From Liolophura sinensis (taxonomy: Eukaryota > Mollusca > Polyplacophora > Chitonida > Chitonidae): 64,000 nucleotides of DNA. The notes under the pieces were generated by a model. That model ran no database searches, had not been told where the DNA came from, and saw nothing but the letters and a program-made list of their open reading frames with translations. This document shows, one piece after another, positions 13,191 to 25,502 of the stretch (position 1 is the first letter of the stretch; each line of letters begins with the position of its first letter). The translations under genes were made by a program, and so were the position numbers. Location: assembly GCF_032854445.1 (NCBI RefSeq), contig NC_088300.1, positions 49,471,682 to 49,535,681 of the forward strand, in the 5' to 3' direction.

Positions 13191-15170
13191 TTGTTGTAAG
13201 CAATCCGGATAGAGGTCTTTCAATCGATTTTTTCTTAAAAAAAGGTAACCGTAAACCATCAACCTTTGGCAAGATATGCTGTCGAGCCTTTTCACGTGCA
13301 GCCAGTGTCATGTTGGTGGAAGGAAAGCGGTATAGTAGTGTATCTACATTTACAAGAGAGACAACCCCCGACTTCATTGGTCACAAAGTCCATTACAAAG
13401 AATACAGAGGGGTTCTTGAAAGTTTACTGTCACAAAATGGTATTGAGTCTTTGTCAGGTGTAGTTTGGCGAATGAAAGGCAAGCCCCGAAACCATGCCAC
13501 CAGCTCCTAGCTGCATCAGTATTTATAGTGACACAGTATTTATTAACAGAGGAATAATTAATCCAACTGCACATTGTATAAATTTCTGCTCGGAAAGTAG
13601 CTTTAATTGTATCCACAGCAATCGTCATTTGTATTCATAAATTCCTGAAAACGAAGTACAGCCATACGAATATACAACTGTACAGAGTGCAGAAACTGAT
13701 GAGAATCTCACCCCATCAAAACAGATCGATTTGCCTCAGACCTGTGTTTAAGCTCTCAGAGGCTGTATGGCTTCTTAGTTTTGGCCTCTCTTATCTAGGT
13801 TCTAATTTAGACTCAAGTACAGATAACACACCCATGTCACATTGACAAATTAGTATAGTTTTAATTGAATTCCAACTAACTTGTTTGACAGGTTAGTTGG
13901 AAGGTTTGACATATTCTTCAGTCTTCTGTCAAGTAAAGGGAGGTGTGGGGGGGGGGGGGGGAGTGGACGCTTGGGGCTTGCTGGCTCATTGTTGCGGTTA
14001 TATTGTCTGCCACCATAAACTGGTATTCTGCAATGTTTTCATGTGATAGTTTTTTGGATGTTGGACGATAACACAGGATTCTGAAATTTGCAGTTAACAT
14101 CATCTACTTTTGTTATGGACGAGGGGTCGTGTGCTACTATTTTACCTATTGTTGTGGACGTTGGAATGGATACCTAACTGACTTAGACTGACAGGACGCC
14201 GGATTTCGCCGCTTGTGTGTTGCCATTTGCCAATCTGGTTTTACTCTCCATGCAATAGTTTATATCGACTGCGTCTTTGCTGAATACCTCAAGCGTATAG
14301 TCCCATAACCATGCTAGTTAGTAAACCCGTTAATTGTGTGAAAACAAAGGTGTCGAGATTGATATCAACAGGAAAGTTAGCAAAGGTCAAGTGTGCGGAG
14401 TATTCTTGGATCCGTGTTCTTGTGGAACAAACAAAGTCCAGTTATAAATTAATCTTGTATCGGTGAATAAATCAAGTATTCAGTCCCAGATAACTTGATC
14501 TCGATTTCATTGTTTATGTACGTGACAGAATCTTTATTTAGTATAAAATTTCCTGGCCCTTTATAATTTGTCTCCTGCACATGTAGTCCCTTCGGTAAAA
14601 ATTGTTTGTCTATTTCCATTTCTTGAAATCTCGCCATTTCTTGCTATTACCTCGCCATGCATTCGTACAAGCACGGATAATAGCAGCTCTGGTCGGTATT
14701 TTGGACTTTGCTGGGTACTGAATTACACAAACATTAACGTCAAATTGCTAAAGTATCGACCCTGCTAAAGTATTGACTCTAACCACAGACATCCTGTTCC
14801 TTTAATGTACAGCAATTAAGATAGGAATCCCATCCAGACTACCGTGGCCATCCTTAACGGAGAGGTTGTTATGCCGGAGCATGCCTTCTTATTGCTGTGC
14901 ATTGGACCCTAACGTACAAAATCAAGCGGTATGCTTTGAAACAGACATTGGTATACCAGCCGTCATGCAATTAGGACGTTCCAAGTCAATAATCGCAAAA
15001 ACTTAAAAAAAATGTGAATCATCGTTTCCATAACAATAATCAAATACAAAACAAATTAAAACGTCTTAAAACGTCTGTTTCGTATCGGAATTTATGTAAT
15101 CGTTTTGGAGCGAAAGCTAACAGGGCATGATATCGCCTAGTAAATCAAGTCTCGACTGGACTATCTCAGG
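13191..15170. other. no gene seen; G-run and repeat D scrap
   Basis: A run of about 15 G residues sits at about 13946-13961. A repeat-D fragment is at about 14930-15005. A 129-codon plus-strand frame (13121-13510) begins inside repeat D and is overlapped by two minus-strand frames; I do not support it as a gene. Confidence 0.4.
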
Positions 15171-15174
15171 TCAT

Positions 15175-15850
15175 TCATGTACCATCCAAACATCCGGATG
15201 CACCTTCAATCTCCAAGACGCACCATCCAATGACCTGGATGCACCATTCACAATCAGGACGCACCATCCAATAATATTTGATTTGATTTATTTATCTGAT
15301 TGGTGTTTTAAGCTGTACTTAAGAATATTTCGCTTATGGCGGTGGAAACCGGACAGATCTCGGGGTAAATTCACGACCATCTGAAGGTTGCTGACAGACC
15401 TTCCCAGATACGGCCTAAGAGGTACCCAGCATGAGATGAACTTAAACTCACAGCGACCGCATTGGTAAGCGGCTCCTGGGTCATTGCACTACTGGCGCGC
15501 TAACCACAGAGGCCACCGAGGCCCCTCCAGCCAATAATAAGAAGGCATCATCCAATAATCTGAACGTGCCATGTACAATCAGGACGCACCATACAATAAT
15601 CAGGAGGCTCCATCCAATAACAAGAAGGCACCGTCCAATAATCTGAACGCGCCATTTACAATCAGGACGCACCATACAATAATCAGGAGGCTCCAGTCAA
15701 TAAGAACCATCCAATAATCAGGACGCATCATCTAATAACCTGGACGCACTATCAACAATCAAGACGCACCGAGTACTAATCACGACGTATTATGCAATAA
15801 TCAGAATGCTCCATCCAATAATCCGAACGCACCAATAGTCTGCACTCCAC
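15175..15850. repeat. minisatellite, about 21-base unit, about 83-base higher-order unit, split by a SINE
   Basis: Repeated variants of 'aatcaggacgcaccatccaa' run from about 15180 to 15265 and again from about 15530 to 15835. In the right half, four unlike 21-base variants form a larger unit; 'aagaaggca' recurs at 15539 and 15622 with the intervening order kept. The array is interrupted by a SINE B copy (15272-15528). Confidence 0.85.
15272..15528 (-). mobile_element. SINE family B, near full-length, inserted in the minisatellite
   Basis: In plus-strand reading: 'gattggtgttttaagctgta', 'aagaatatttcgcttatggc', 'aaattcacgaccatctgaag', 'accttcccagatacggccta', then the tRNA-like end 'aaactcacagcgaccgcatt', 'ctcctgggtcattgcactac' and 'ccaccgaggcccc'. 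On the minus strand the latter reads as a tRNA-like head with A and B boxes. 'ccaataat' occurs on both flanks (about 15258 and 15531) and may be the target-site duplication, but it is also part of the repeat unit. Confidence 0.8.
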
Positions 15851-18800
15851 ATAGGCAGAGTGTGTACTTTCAGTGAGGCATGCTAACCGATCTGACAGGG
15901 ATGTTATTGTAACCAAGCTCCATATTTAATCCCGTGGTGGATTTGTTACAAGAAGTTACCGTGGGTCAAATAGGGTTTTATTGTTCCACTGACACTCCAT
16001 TATCAGCTACATGTGTGGAAAATAAGCGCCTTTTGAAATCTTCCCTGCTTAAGTTAATGAGCAACAGGAGACACTAACAGGAGCAAGAAGGTGTTTTATT
16101 CTAACTGTTTATATAAATGTTTAACTCACAGAAACTTAAAAGCACCTTAGCAGCTCTGACCAGGTAAAACATGCAGTGATGCTAGTTATAATATACTAGA
16201 AGTCATTGGTTTAGAATTACTTTACATGCTATGTTGTCATCACACTGAACAACCACATAAAATGAACATTACTACAGCACTTTCTCTCAGAAATCGAAAC
16301 CTATAGTCTGGCTAGTGGAATTCTGAATATGAAAGGAATGCACCTGTAATTAACAACCTGAAGTGAATAAAAGCATCCCCATTATCAACTTTCCATGTCA
16401 GAGATGTGAACACAATAGCGATGCTACACAGGTGGAAGAGGCAGGTAAATGAGGGGTGAAGTGCGCAAATAGCACTGGAGGTTAATCAAGTCTGACAGCC
16501 AGGAATAAAGACGTCGTACAGAGTAAGGTACACAGCCAAACTCGTTATCACTTTACTGGTCAAACGACACATTCTCTTGAGATTAATGTTACGGCTCTAA
16601 TTATCATTATGTCATGAAGTGGAAATCTGCTGTTCGGTGGAGAAAGGGACAAAGTTGCTTTCCTGGGAGAGAGTTTATTGAGCGCTACGCGAGATAGTAG
16701 TCGCGAGAGTTTCCACATAATATGTACTCAGAGTCAGACAGCTTTTGTTTCCACGAAAGGCCCATTTACAGACATGTACACACATACAAGCAGGTCCTAG
16801 CGACGATTATCATGAAAGTAGATGCACTGAACAGGTCTTAGCTGCAAATGGTTCTTTAAATAAACAAATTTTGTGTTCACTCGAAACTTTTACAATCTGG
16901 AAACACGTAACAGTGTAAAACTCTAACAAACCCCAACAAGAGATATTAAAAAGTTTGTCAAAATAGTTAAAATAGCAATTTCTTCAATCAATTCAATCAA
17001 AGCAGTAGCTGTTGAGCAATACCTGTGGCTATAATCTAAAACCACAAACAGCTGGGACATAGAAGAAAAAATTTCCTGTGGGTTATTGGTAAATAGCTTG
17101 CAGCGATATATAATATTACCGAGTGTCCACACTTTTAAGAAAAGTAAAAGGCCATTTTTTCTGTTAAGCGATGTTTGACATTTTACTAATGCTGTTTACT
17201 TGCAACGCGTTCTCATGGTTCACATGTGAGACTTGGAATTTCAAACCGGGTTTTGTTTTATCCGATACTAAGTCAACAATATATTTGGGAATTATCGGCA
17301 AGGAATTGACCTGTCGATGATGTTGCTCTCCCAGAACTAATCCTCTGTTCAGGGAAATTGGGGCTTTAGCAACGCCTATATCTTGGAGGCAAAATATGAA
17401 ATCTTATTAGAAAGAACACCAGGGAAATATCGATCATGTTGCCATCGTGGAAACTAATATGCCACAAGCAAGGCGCTAAAAGTCGAGTGAGTATCTAACA
17501 AATTAAGCCTGAACACGGGCTCTCCAAAAGATATCAACAGCGGATATGAAATAAAGCTGGCTTACAAAACCATTGGCACCACTCGGAAGTAAGAGAATTA
17601 CACCTGACGTGGTTTCTAGGCTGGAAAAAGGCGTACAAATGCCTTTTGTTAATTCGTTAATGTGAATTATAGATATCTGATTAGCAATATAGATTATCCC
17701 AAGTCACTTATACTGGATAAGTTGGTTGTGCCAGGCTGGAAACAAATAGTGCGTATATTAATGAGAAAGCCATCGTTGTAAGAAACCGAATTTTGCATTA
17801 CACAAATTGCAAGGAAACGCCAAGGAGGCGTTATTTCCCGGATAAGGGCCCTTTGCATGTCACTAACTTGAACTCTACACGATACAATTCGACATGGCCA
17901 TTACAAAACATGGGGAGGTAAATATAAATTGTTACATCTGTTGCTGTTGTTATTGTTTTCATTATTATTATTATTGGAAACATACAAATCTTTCCACAAT
18001 CTCAGCCCAGTTTTGGTCAGGAGAGTTTGGCTTTTGTCAGTGCAGCTCGTGCATGTCCCCGTAAATGTATCAAACGTTAACCAACCTTGTTCATATACAT
18101 TTTAAAAGTGAGCAAACCTGTCACGAAATGGCCACTACTGACCTTAACATAAGACCTCAAAATCTAAAACAGAAACTACCTTCATCATAGCTCAATATTA
18201 ATAAATGATAATGCCTAAGGACGTTAGCTATCTATAACTTATAAAGTTAATGCAACCAATGAAGCGTCAACAAGTTTAATATTCATTTCGTTTGCCTCTA
18301 GTATTTTCTGTATATCTGGAGAAATAGGCCAGAGACAAACCCTATCTGGTGGTAGAAGTTGTTTCCGAGCTTTTTACTTGTGGCCACCCGACCTTTAGAT
18401 ACCTGAAGGTTATCACACAGCGACCAAATTTTTGATTGATGTGAAAAGGCCGACATTAACTTACCTCTCGGTACGTGTCGTCTTATCGGTTAATGGAGGC
18501 ATGGAATTTCGACACCGACAGGGCAAAGTAGCCCAGTCAAATTAAGAGCTCGTTCACCGTGTACTTTAATGGCAGTTTCGTTTAGCGTTAAGTGACATGA
18601 GCTGTAGCTGGGAGTCTGCGCGCTTGAACTATTCTGAACTATGGTCAGAAAAGCTCATGGCTGTTGGAATCAACAGTCAGTTAGATGAGTTTACTTGGAT
18701 ATATTTCTTAACTCGCTGAAAATATGGTCAAAAATACTTGTTAGGAGAAAAGACCAAATTCATCCTTAAGTAAATGTATAAGACGTACACTATGCCCATA

Positions 18801-20340
18801 TTTAAAATATCCACATGTAATACTGTTGGAAACACCCACTACAGTTATTTATTTCTTTAAGCCGGTATTGCTAGGGGGCCAATATCCTTAACGTGCTTTG
18901 GTCTACAGACGTTGACAAATGAATTAATGAGAAGAGTCTTCCGATGAGGTTCGTTAATTGTGTTTAGGTAACGGCCCCTAAGGGAAAAGACAGGTAATGG
19001 ATCAATTTTCACAATATCCAATAAAAAGTAAAATTACGACAACACAAAAACCGCAATAGCCTTTTCTTTGAGTTCTATTATATTTCTTTGGCAGCCACCC
19101 CTCAAGGATTCCGGCACTACTTTGTATTGTCTATGTTTTTCCGTTTCATTAGGATTGATGCATAGCAATCTATTTATTGCAAGCTGGGGTTTTATGATAC
19201 AAGCTATTCCAGGTAGCGTTCACGAGATATCATTAGTGACAAGTGAGGAGTCACTCTAGTCTAATCATCATGTCTACACTCTAGAGAACCGAAGTTCTTT
19301 CGTTGAAATTTCAAATATCTTATTTTCTATTGCTTGTAATTTTCTACTACTTAAGAATTTACATGAACAGATAAAACCATAAATGGGGGAAATCGACAAC
19401 AAGCTGTACTTTACTGGTTACATGTGACTATTTGCCAATTATTACCCTGTCGCCGCTGCTCCGGTTTGACTCTCTGTGCTGTGTTTTGTAATACTCAATA
19501 GCTTGCTGAAATGAAGACTGCAAACCGTTCTCATGTGACCAAGGAGTTGAGGCTGTCTTTGTATAAGAATGCAACGAGTCAGTGGGTGTTAGGTTTTCTA
19601 CTGTCATTGGGTTTAGTCACCAGACTTGCTGTTTCAGATGGATGGTTTAACAAATGAAATGGACCATATTTCATTATATATTCATGAGCTGTCTTCCTTA
19701 TATACGCCGCTTATTTGTGAAGATAAATAGTTTTTCTGGAGGCTAGGCTTAGGCTAATATTTCATTTTTTTCAATCAATGCCATAAAATCTTCTTGGAAA
19801 AGCATCAAGATTAACTCCTTACAACCAGTTGGTTCCCCTCAAAGTTTCTGAAATTTTTAGTATTATAAATTACAATATAAAATCATAGTGTGAAAGGTCA
19901 TTGTGAGCATTCTGGTCTGTGTTGAATCTTCCTCACAGAAAAGGCTTGTAAAATGGTTCTTATGTCGTTTTATCTTGAACCTATAAGCTATATGTCCTCA
20001 GACATTCATGACATCTCATGACATTCAGGAAGCGCTCATTACAAGGGCACAAATCAGTTTGATGTGATGTATCGCGACACACAGTGTACATGATAAGCTG
20101 TTAATAGCGTAAAAGCCTTGTTGGATAACAATCCCAATGCTTTCCAACGATAAATGAATTTCAAAAGAAAGGAAAGCTTTGGTTGTTATGACCCTATATC
20201 TTTCATGTTATACCATATCATTCTTCAGAGGACGCGATCAGTTTGCAAACAAGATTTCATAATTGACATTTCATAAAAGTTGTTTGTTCTTAGCTCTAAA
20301 TTATGTATATGCCTTTGGCTCTCCAATTAAGTTTCCATCA
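15851..20340. other. long stretch with no gene seen
   Basis: 4.5 kb of AT-rich sequence where I find no exon, tRNA-like SINE or tandem array. ATTATT triplets occur at about 17960-17977. Open frames are at most about 70 codons without motifs. Confidence 0.4.
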
Positions 20341-20354
20341 GACTGGGAGAAAAT

Positions 20355-20684
20355 ATGTTGAAAGCTTGTCATTTTGTAGCTTTCTTGGTGTCATCTTGTA
20401 GCGTTCTTTCTGACAGAGCAAAGGCGCCCAAAGGCATGCACTGGCCAATGTATGATGCGAACAGACTTTCAACAATCAGAGGAAAGAGACAAACTTTTAT
20501 GCCCACATCACACAGATCACAAAATAGACCCTCGGATTTTTTTTTAGATATATTACCTTCATTTGCGCTTTATAAACGCCGATTTGTTGAAAGACTAAGT
20601 TCTTCATGTCTGGTATTCTCTCACAGCCTACGGCAAGCTTACCACTCAATAAGGAAGAAACTCTCAAACGATGTTCCTGAGTAA
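20355..20684 (+). CDS. candidate secreted peptide precursor, unrecognised
   Basis: A single open frame of 109 codons with its own ATG. The first about 20 residues (MLKACHFVAFLVSSCSVLS) have the layout of a signal peptide: a basic residue, a hydrophobic core with Val/Ala/Leu/Phe, then small residues before a charged stretch (DRAK). After it comes a stretch ending in RLSTIRGKRQ, where GKR would be a classical amidation plus dibasic processing site; further basic sites (LYKRRF, SIRKKL) follow. This is the order of a neuropeptide or peptide-hormone precursor, but I recognise no family, the predicted peptides are not repeated, and I saw no promoter or poly(A) signal that decides it. It could be a chance frame; codon use is not strongly biased. 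An intron acceptor at 'gttctttctgacag' inside the frame leaves open that only the 3' part is an exon. Confidence 0.3.
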   Translation: MLKACHFVAFLVSSCSVLSDRAKAPKGMHWPMYDANRLSTIRGKRQTFMPTSHRSQNRPSDFFLDILPSFALYKRRFVERLSSSCLVFSHSLRQAYHSIRKKLSNDVPE

Positions 20685-20689
20685 TTTTT

Positions 20690-22510
20690 AATGTTTCTGT
20701 TGGTCGTATTCGTTACTTTTAAGGAGCTTTTGTAAGCGAAGAACTGTTCACTCTTCCATGGAAAAAGCACACAAAATAGTCATACAGTTAGGGCCTAAGC
20801 TCTTCAGTATCCTGAAGTAATTTTGCATAACTCGTCACTTTTTAAACTTCTTCACTGGTGGAAATTTTAATACTAGAAATTAAATTTTTTTTATAAATCC
20901 TGATTCCGTAGGTGGTCCAATTGTTCCTGAGATCTGGGGGCCGGCTCCTGGAAAGTGTGTTACAAGCTAAGTCAGACTTAAATCTTAATAATAGTCTTGG
21001 CCTAATACAAAACCAATGACACTTTAGCCTAAACCAAAACTAAAGGACTTAACTGCTAATACTCTTTTAAACAACTGGGACCTGATCGCTTTACGTTGCT
21101 CCATGTTATTGTTTATTGAGAATGACAACAGTATCACAGCTTGGCTAACTCTAGATTAGTGACAAGCAATAAGTTGTAATTAACAACACTGCATTACCTA
21201 ATTCTATTTAAGTCATTGTGCTAGTGGATAAGTTGATACTATTTGAGCTTTTACATGATTACATGCATGTCACTGCTCGAAATCCACAATAAGGCCGCCT
21301 CGAGAGATTGTTTTGGAGTCTTGCAAGCTTCTTAAAAGAGTCATCAATTTATATATTAAAACCTATGGACTAGAAGCAATGCACTTTTGCTTACAACTGA
21401 TTTGAGATATTTCTCTTACTTTTGAAAGGAGTAAATGAAAAGTAAATGAGTAACAGTAAATTGAACTTATCTACTCACTAAAAGTAATGGAAGTAATCTT
21501 GGAGTGGAAATAATTTTAAAAAAGGGCAATTTTCATTTCCATGGAAAAGCAACCCAACAACCATAACTGAGCTATCGCTTGGGGTTTGTAAACTTCTAAA
21601 TTCTAGCGTAAATTTTCGAAAGATGTTGTGAAGAACGTTGAAGACTTTTAGCAAAAGCGTCTATGATTATTTCTTCATTAGATACATGTACATTAAACAA
21701 ATATCAAATAAATAAATAATAAATCAGACCTAAGTTTTCCGTTGTATCAACATAATCCGTGTAATGTTTACCAAGTAGCTCCCAAACGTGCTATGTAACT
21801 CGAATTTTTAGCGAGATTGGTTACCTGTGGAAACAGGTCCGCGATGCGTCCAAAATAGCGCGAAAAACGATATTAAAGGTTAGTAAACAGGATTTAGCAG
21901 ACTGTGGGTAATCGACAGTTCCTCTTCTCTAATGTGTGATGAGACGTCATCCGGAAACTTACCAGTCCGTAACCAGTACGTTGTTTTTAGTAAACGGCTG
22001 AGATCTTCTCCGATCACAAGTAGAGGTCTTTTTTGTTGAAGATTAATAAGCTGTCGGTTTTGATAATATGTAATATGCCCAGTCCCTTGTTGTCACAGTA
22101 TGAGTTTTCGTCCTGGAATTGCCCCGTCCTGTGATGAATAAGTCATAGATCATGAGAAAAAAACGGGCGTTTGATAATCCATGACGGAGACTTTTCCCAA
22201 AGCAAACAAAATCGATGTCCTCGACGTAGGTGGATAAGGTGGTTTTATCAAAATGCTTTTCCTGTCAGGATTTTACATGTTGGCGAGATTTAAATCCTTT
22301 ATTGTTTTTTCTCATAAATTTCGACAAATAATCTCCACAACTACAGAAACATTCAAAAGGGTGTTACCGTCCCATTAATTATTGGATGTACGATTCCCAA
22401 CATAAAAAGAGAAATAGATGTTTTTTATTTAAGTATTTTATTGATGTTTTACACCGTATTCCAGTTTTTCCTTTGTAGGTCAATAGTTCATTTATTGGGA
22501 CAAACAGAAT
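20690..22510. other. no gene seen
   Basis: AT-rich sequence without supported exons or clear repeats. Confidence 0.4.
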
Positions 22511-22513
22511 GCA

Positions 22514-22650
22514 CCTCAATTTATTTATTTGATTGATGTTTTACGCCGTACTCAAGAATATTTCACTTATACGACAGCGGCCAGCATTATGGTGGGGGGA
22601 AACCAGACTGAGCCCGGGGGAAACCCACGATCATCCGCAGGTTGATGGAA
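22514..22650 (-). mobile_element. SINE family B, 3' half
   Basis: Plus-strand reading shows 'gattgatgttttacgccgta', 'ctcaagaatatttcacttat', 'acgacagcggccagcattat', 'ggtggggggaaaccagactg', 'agcccgggggaaacccacga' and 'tcatccgcaggttg'. The match stops before the tRNA-like head. Sense orientation is minus. Confidence 0.85.
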
Positions 22651-22924
22651 AGCTAATGCGCCTCAAGAAAGTTCCTGAATACTTCCCATACACACAAAAC
22701 CACAGGCTATATTGTCGAGAAAAGCACAAATATGCATTAGGAAACAGGTTGTCACCGCAGGAGAAAACGCTTGCTCGCACAATGGAAAGCAACATACGCC
22801 TTCCTTTGGGCTCTGCCCGGTTGTCTCCCAACACAATACTCGTCGTGTAAGTAAAAATATTCTTGAGTAGGGAGTTCATGTATCTTTTTTTAAATAAATA
22901 AAATAAATAAATAAATAAATAAGT

Positions 22925-22985
22925 GCCGCCGTCGTATAAGTGAAATATTCTCAGTACCGGCACGGTGTAAAACACAAATCAAAGT
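22925..22985 (+). mobile_element. SINE family B tail fragment, opposite orientation
   Basis: Contains 'gccgtcgtataagtgaaata' and 'acggtgtaaaacacaaatca'. A second diverged tail lies just before at about 22840-22875, next to an AAATAAAT run. Together with the minus copy at 22514-22650 this gives an inverted pair of SINE ends about 275 bases apart. Confidence 0.7.
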
Positions 22986-23029
22986 CGATAAAAGCTCTCG
23001 GACCTGCTTCCATTGCGTCAAGATTAATC

Positions 23030-23225
23030 GTGTAGTCTGACATAAATTTCGCTGGAGACCAATTGCTTGCCACCATGAAAACGTGTATCAGGTAAGAGAC
23101 TTCGTCAGTATAACTTGCCAAAGCTGTTTGGTTTACTCAGGTGTCTTTCATCCATTATACACTGACAGAGAGAGTAGATAATGACCATTTCTTGAGGGCG
23201 GCGTTGTACAAAAATAAAAAATAAT
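23030..23225 (+). mobile_element. SINE-like element, diverged
   Basis: The end 'catttcttgagggcggcgtt' followed by A-rich sequence is the tail pattern of the local SINEs. The 5' two thirds cannot be matched to another copy here, so the call is weak. Confidence 0.35.
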
Positions 23226-23309
23226 TAATGAACTCTTCAAACAAATCCAACACCTTTATTGACTATTCTGAAATTAAAACGAATGATTATGGCTTAACGC
23301 CACACTGGC

Positions 23310-23560
23310 AATTCTGAAAATAGACCCTGTTTTGTTTACACCGTGCAAACAAATGGAAATTAGTAATTGTCACTCTGGGAATGTGTACATACCTGATGCG
23401 CCGAAAAAGTCATTGTGATGTCGGTAACATGGTTATATTGGATCTTTATTACCTAAGTTGTAACACATTTATTCACATAATGTTAAGGGAAAAACAATGG
23501 AACTGAGCATGACAATAAATAGTGTTCTCCATGAATGCCATTTGTACAAAAAGTGAAGGG
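23310..23560. repeat. dispersed repeat shared with 28485-28680
   Basis: Shared blocks in the same order: 'ctgaaaatagaccctgtt', 'caattgtca' versus 'taattgtcac', 'gggaatgtgtaca' versus 'gggatgtaca', 'ttattacc', 'gtaacacattt' and 'aatgttaagggaaaaacaat' versus 'aatgtgaagggaaatacagt', then 'tggaa(c/t)t(g/a)a'. Non-coding in both. Confidence 0.55.
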
Positions 23561-23617
23561 TTGTTACGCTAGATCCTGTTTGTGGAGATAAAACACGTTA
23601 TGTAGCTATGTAAAAAG

Positions 23618-23699
23618 TCTGGATAAGTGGTTTCATTCAGAGCAATATTGGCCTAAAGGTCGGATAAATTGTTTCATTCGGAACAATATTGGCCGAAAA
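23618..23699. repeat. two-copy direct repeat, 41-base period
   Basis: 'gtctggataagtggtttcat' begins at 23618 and 'gtcggataaattgtttcatt' at 23659; both continue with '(g/a)caatattggcc(t/g)aaa'. A local duplication with little divergence. Confidence 0.75.
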
Positions 23700-24208
23700 A
23701 AGCTCTAGATTACACAATTGACTTTAATGACATTTGATGCAGTAAACTGGTTGCCATTAAATCAACGACTGAAAATGATTGAATGTTTAAAATGTTTAAA
23801 AAAGCAGCATTCAATAACGATGTGTGTCATCGGAGTTTTCAATGTTCAAGAAAACGTTTTGCATATGTTGTCGTAATTGTCCAGCAGGGAAAACATCTTA
23901 TGTGGTGTGACATATCTAAACTTTACACCCAACTTGAACAAATATGAAAAAAATCTTCTGTCTTGGAATTTATATATTTTGTTAGGGAAAATAGATTGTT
24001 GCCATGTCCTTCGTGACTTCGAAATGTGTGACAGGCTTCGATTGCTTAAATTCTGTACCTGATATTGAGGTTTTAATGATGTCAAATGTCTGTAATACAA
24101 TACTCCAAATGATTCATTGCAAATAACAGTATGGGTCATGGCGCAGAGGTCAATATGCTTTTCTTTGGGTCAGTCGCTTTGACACGTCAAAAGTTGAGTC
24201 ATTCCGAC

Positions 24209-24390
24209 CTTCCAAACGGACTCCTCGAGATTCCTCGGTGGTGATATTGGTTGACATCGCTCATACTGCCCTTTAAGTGGCCTTACAAGTGAGTACCAGC
24301 ATCCGAAGGGACTCCTCCAGATTCCTTGTTGGCAATATTGGTCGACATCGCTTGTACCGCCCTAAAATGGCCTTACATGTCAGAAACAGT
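24209..24390. repeat. two-copy tandem duplication, 91-base period
   Basis: 'ggactcctcgagattcct' at 24218 and 'ggactcctccagattcct' at 24309, each followed by 'tattggt(t/c)gacatcgct' and 'tggccttaca'. A short frame crosses it but has no other coding sign. Confidence 0.8.
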
Positions 24391-25109
24391 TCGTTAGCAG
24401 TTTCACTCTCCTACATATATGGCTTACACCTTGAGTTCGCTCTGTTCTCAAAACCCTGTGCATCATTTACTTGCTCAAATAGAACAGCCATTTTCTCTGA
24501 GCACACATGTTTCCTACATACAAAACAAACACCGCCGTATAACCGAAACATTGTTTTCCTAAATAAGTAAATAAATTACTGTAAATTTTATTTTAATTAC
24601 ACCTGCTTTCTTAACCACGTTGTTCTATTATTTTGATACATTTTGAATCAGCGTCAGATGATCTTGCACCAACTGACATGAAGCTATAGGTTATCGAAAC
24701 GATCTGCTCAGTGGCACATATCAACGAAATACCCCCTTCCTGAATTTACTGTTTATTGGATATTAAAACGATTGTTTAACTCCGTTACATTAGTCGATAG
24801 ATTAATACCGCCGGAAATTCGTGTCAGAAAACAGTAGGTCCGCACACAGGCAGTAAAAAAAGATAGTTAAAGCAGATAGATGGAGCTACATGGGGCATAT
24901 ACTGGACACAAAAGGTTCAAGTCTACATGCAATGGATCAATCATGCAATTATCGATCCGGTATAGGTATACAGTGACTAGAAGAGACATGAAACCACCAA
25001 GATATCAAAATAGGTACTGAATTACCACCGAACATTACCGAATGTGCAAAATGGAATTTTAAGCAAACAAACATACAAACTAAACACAGAACTTTGACAC
25101 AGATGTCAT
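24391..25109. other. no gene seen
   Basis: No exon, tandem array or SINE copy could be supported here. Confidence 0.4.
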
Positions 25110-25123
25110 GGCATGAAACTGAG

Positions 25124-25488
25124 TGAGTGAGTGAGTGCTTGGGGTTTAACGTCGTACTCAACAATTTTTCAGTCATATGACGACGAAGGAATCATTAGGG
25201 TGCATGTAAATGTAATGTGCCTCCTTGTTGCAGAACGGATTTCCACCGCTCTTTTATTTAGTGCTGCTTCACTGAGACGACTTACCGAAGGCAAGTTAGC
25301 CGTCCCGCCCTAGCCATTATACTGATACGGGTCAACCAGTCGTTGCACTATCCTCTACATGCTGAACGCCAAGCAAGGAGGTTACAACTTCCTCTTTTAA
25401 AGTCTTAGGTGTGACTCGATCAAGGATTGATCCTGGATCTACCGGTCCCGAAGAGGACGTTCTACCAACTGTGCTATCCGGGCCCCTC
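25124..25488 (-). mobile_element. SINE family A, full-length with target-site duplication
   Basis: On the minus strand it starts with a tRNA-like head, 'ggggcccggatagcacagtt' followed by GGTAGAAC (A-box region) and a B-box-like 'gatccaggatcaatcc', runs through 'gagtcacacctaagacttta', and ends in 'gacgttaaaccccaagcact' plus CACT repeats. It is flanked by perfect 14-base direct repeats 'ggcatgaaactgag' at 25110-25123 and 25489-25502, the hallmark of LINE-driven retroposition. A second full copy lies at 48775-49098. Confidence 0.93.
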
Positions 25489-25502
25489 GGCATGAAACTG
25501 AG

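Noticed and set aside
13121-13510. 129-codon plus-strand open frame
   Set aside because: It starts inside dispersed repeat D, is overlapped by two minus-strand frames of similar length and has no motif or codon bias. Copy 1 of the repeat does not keep the frame.
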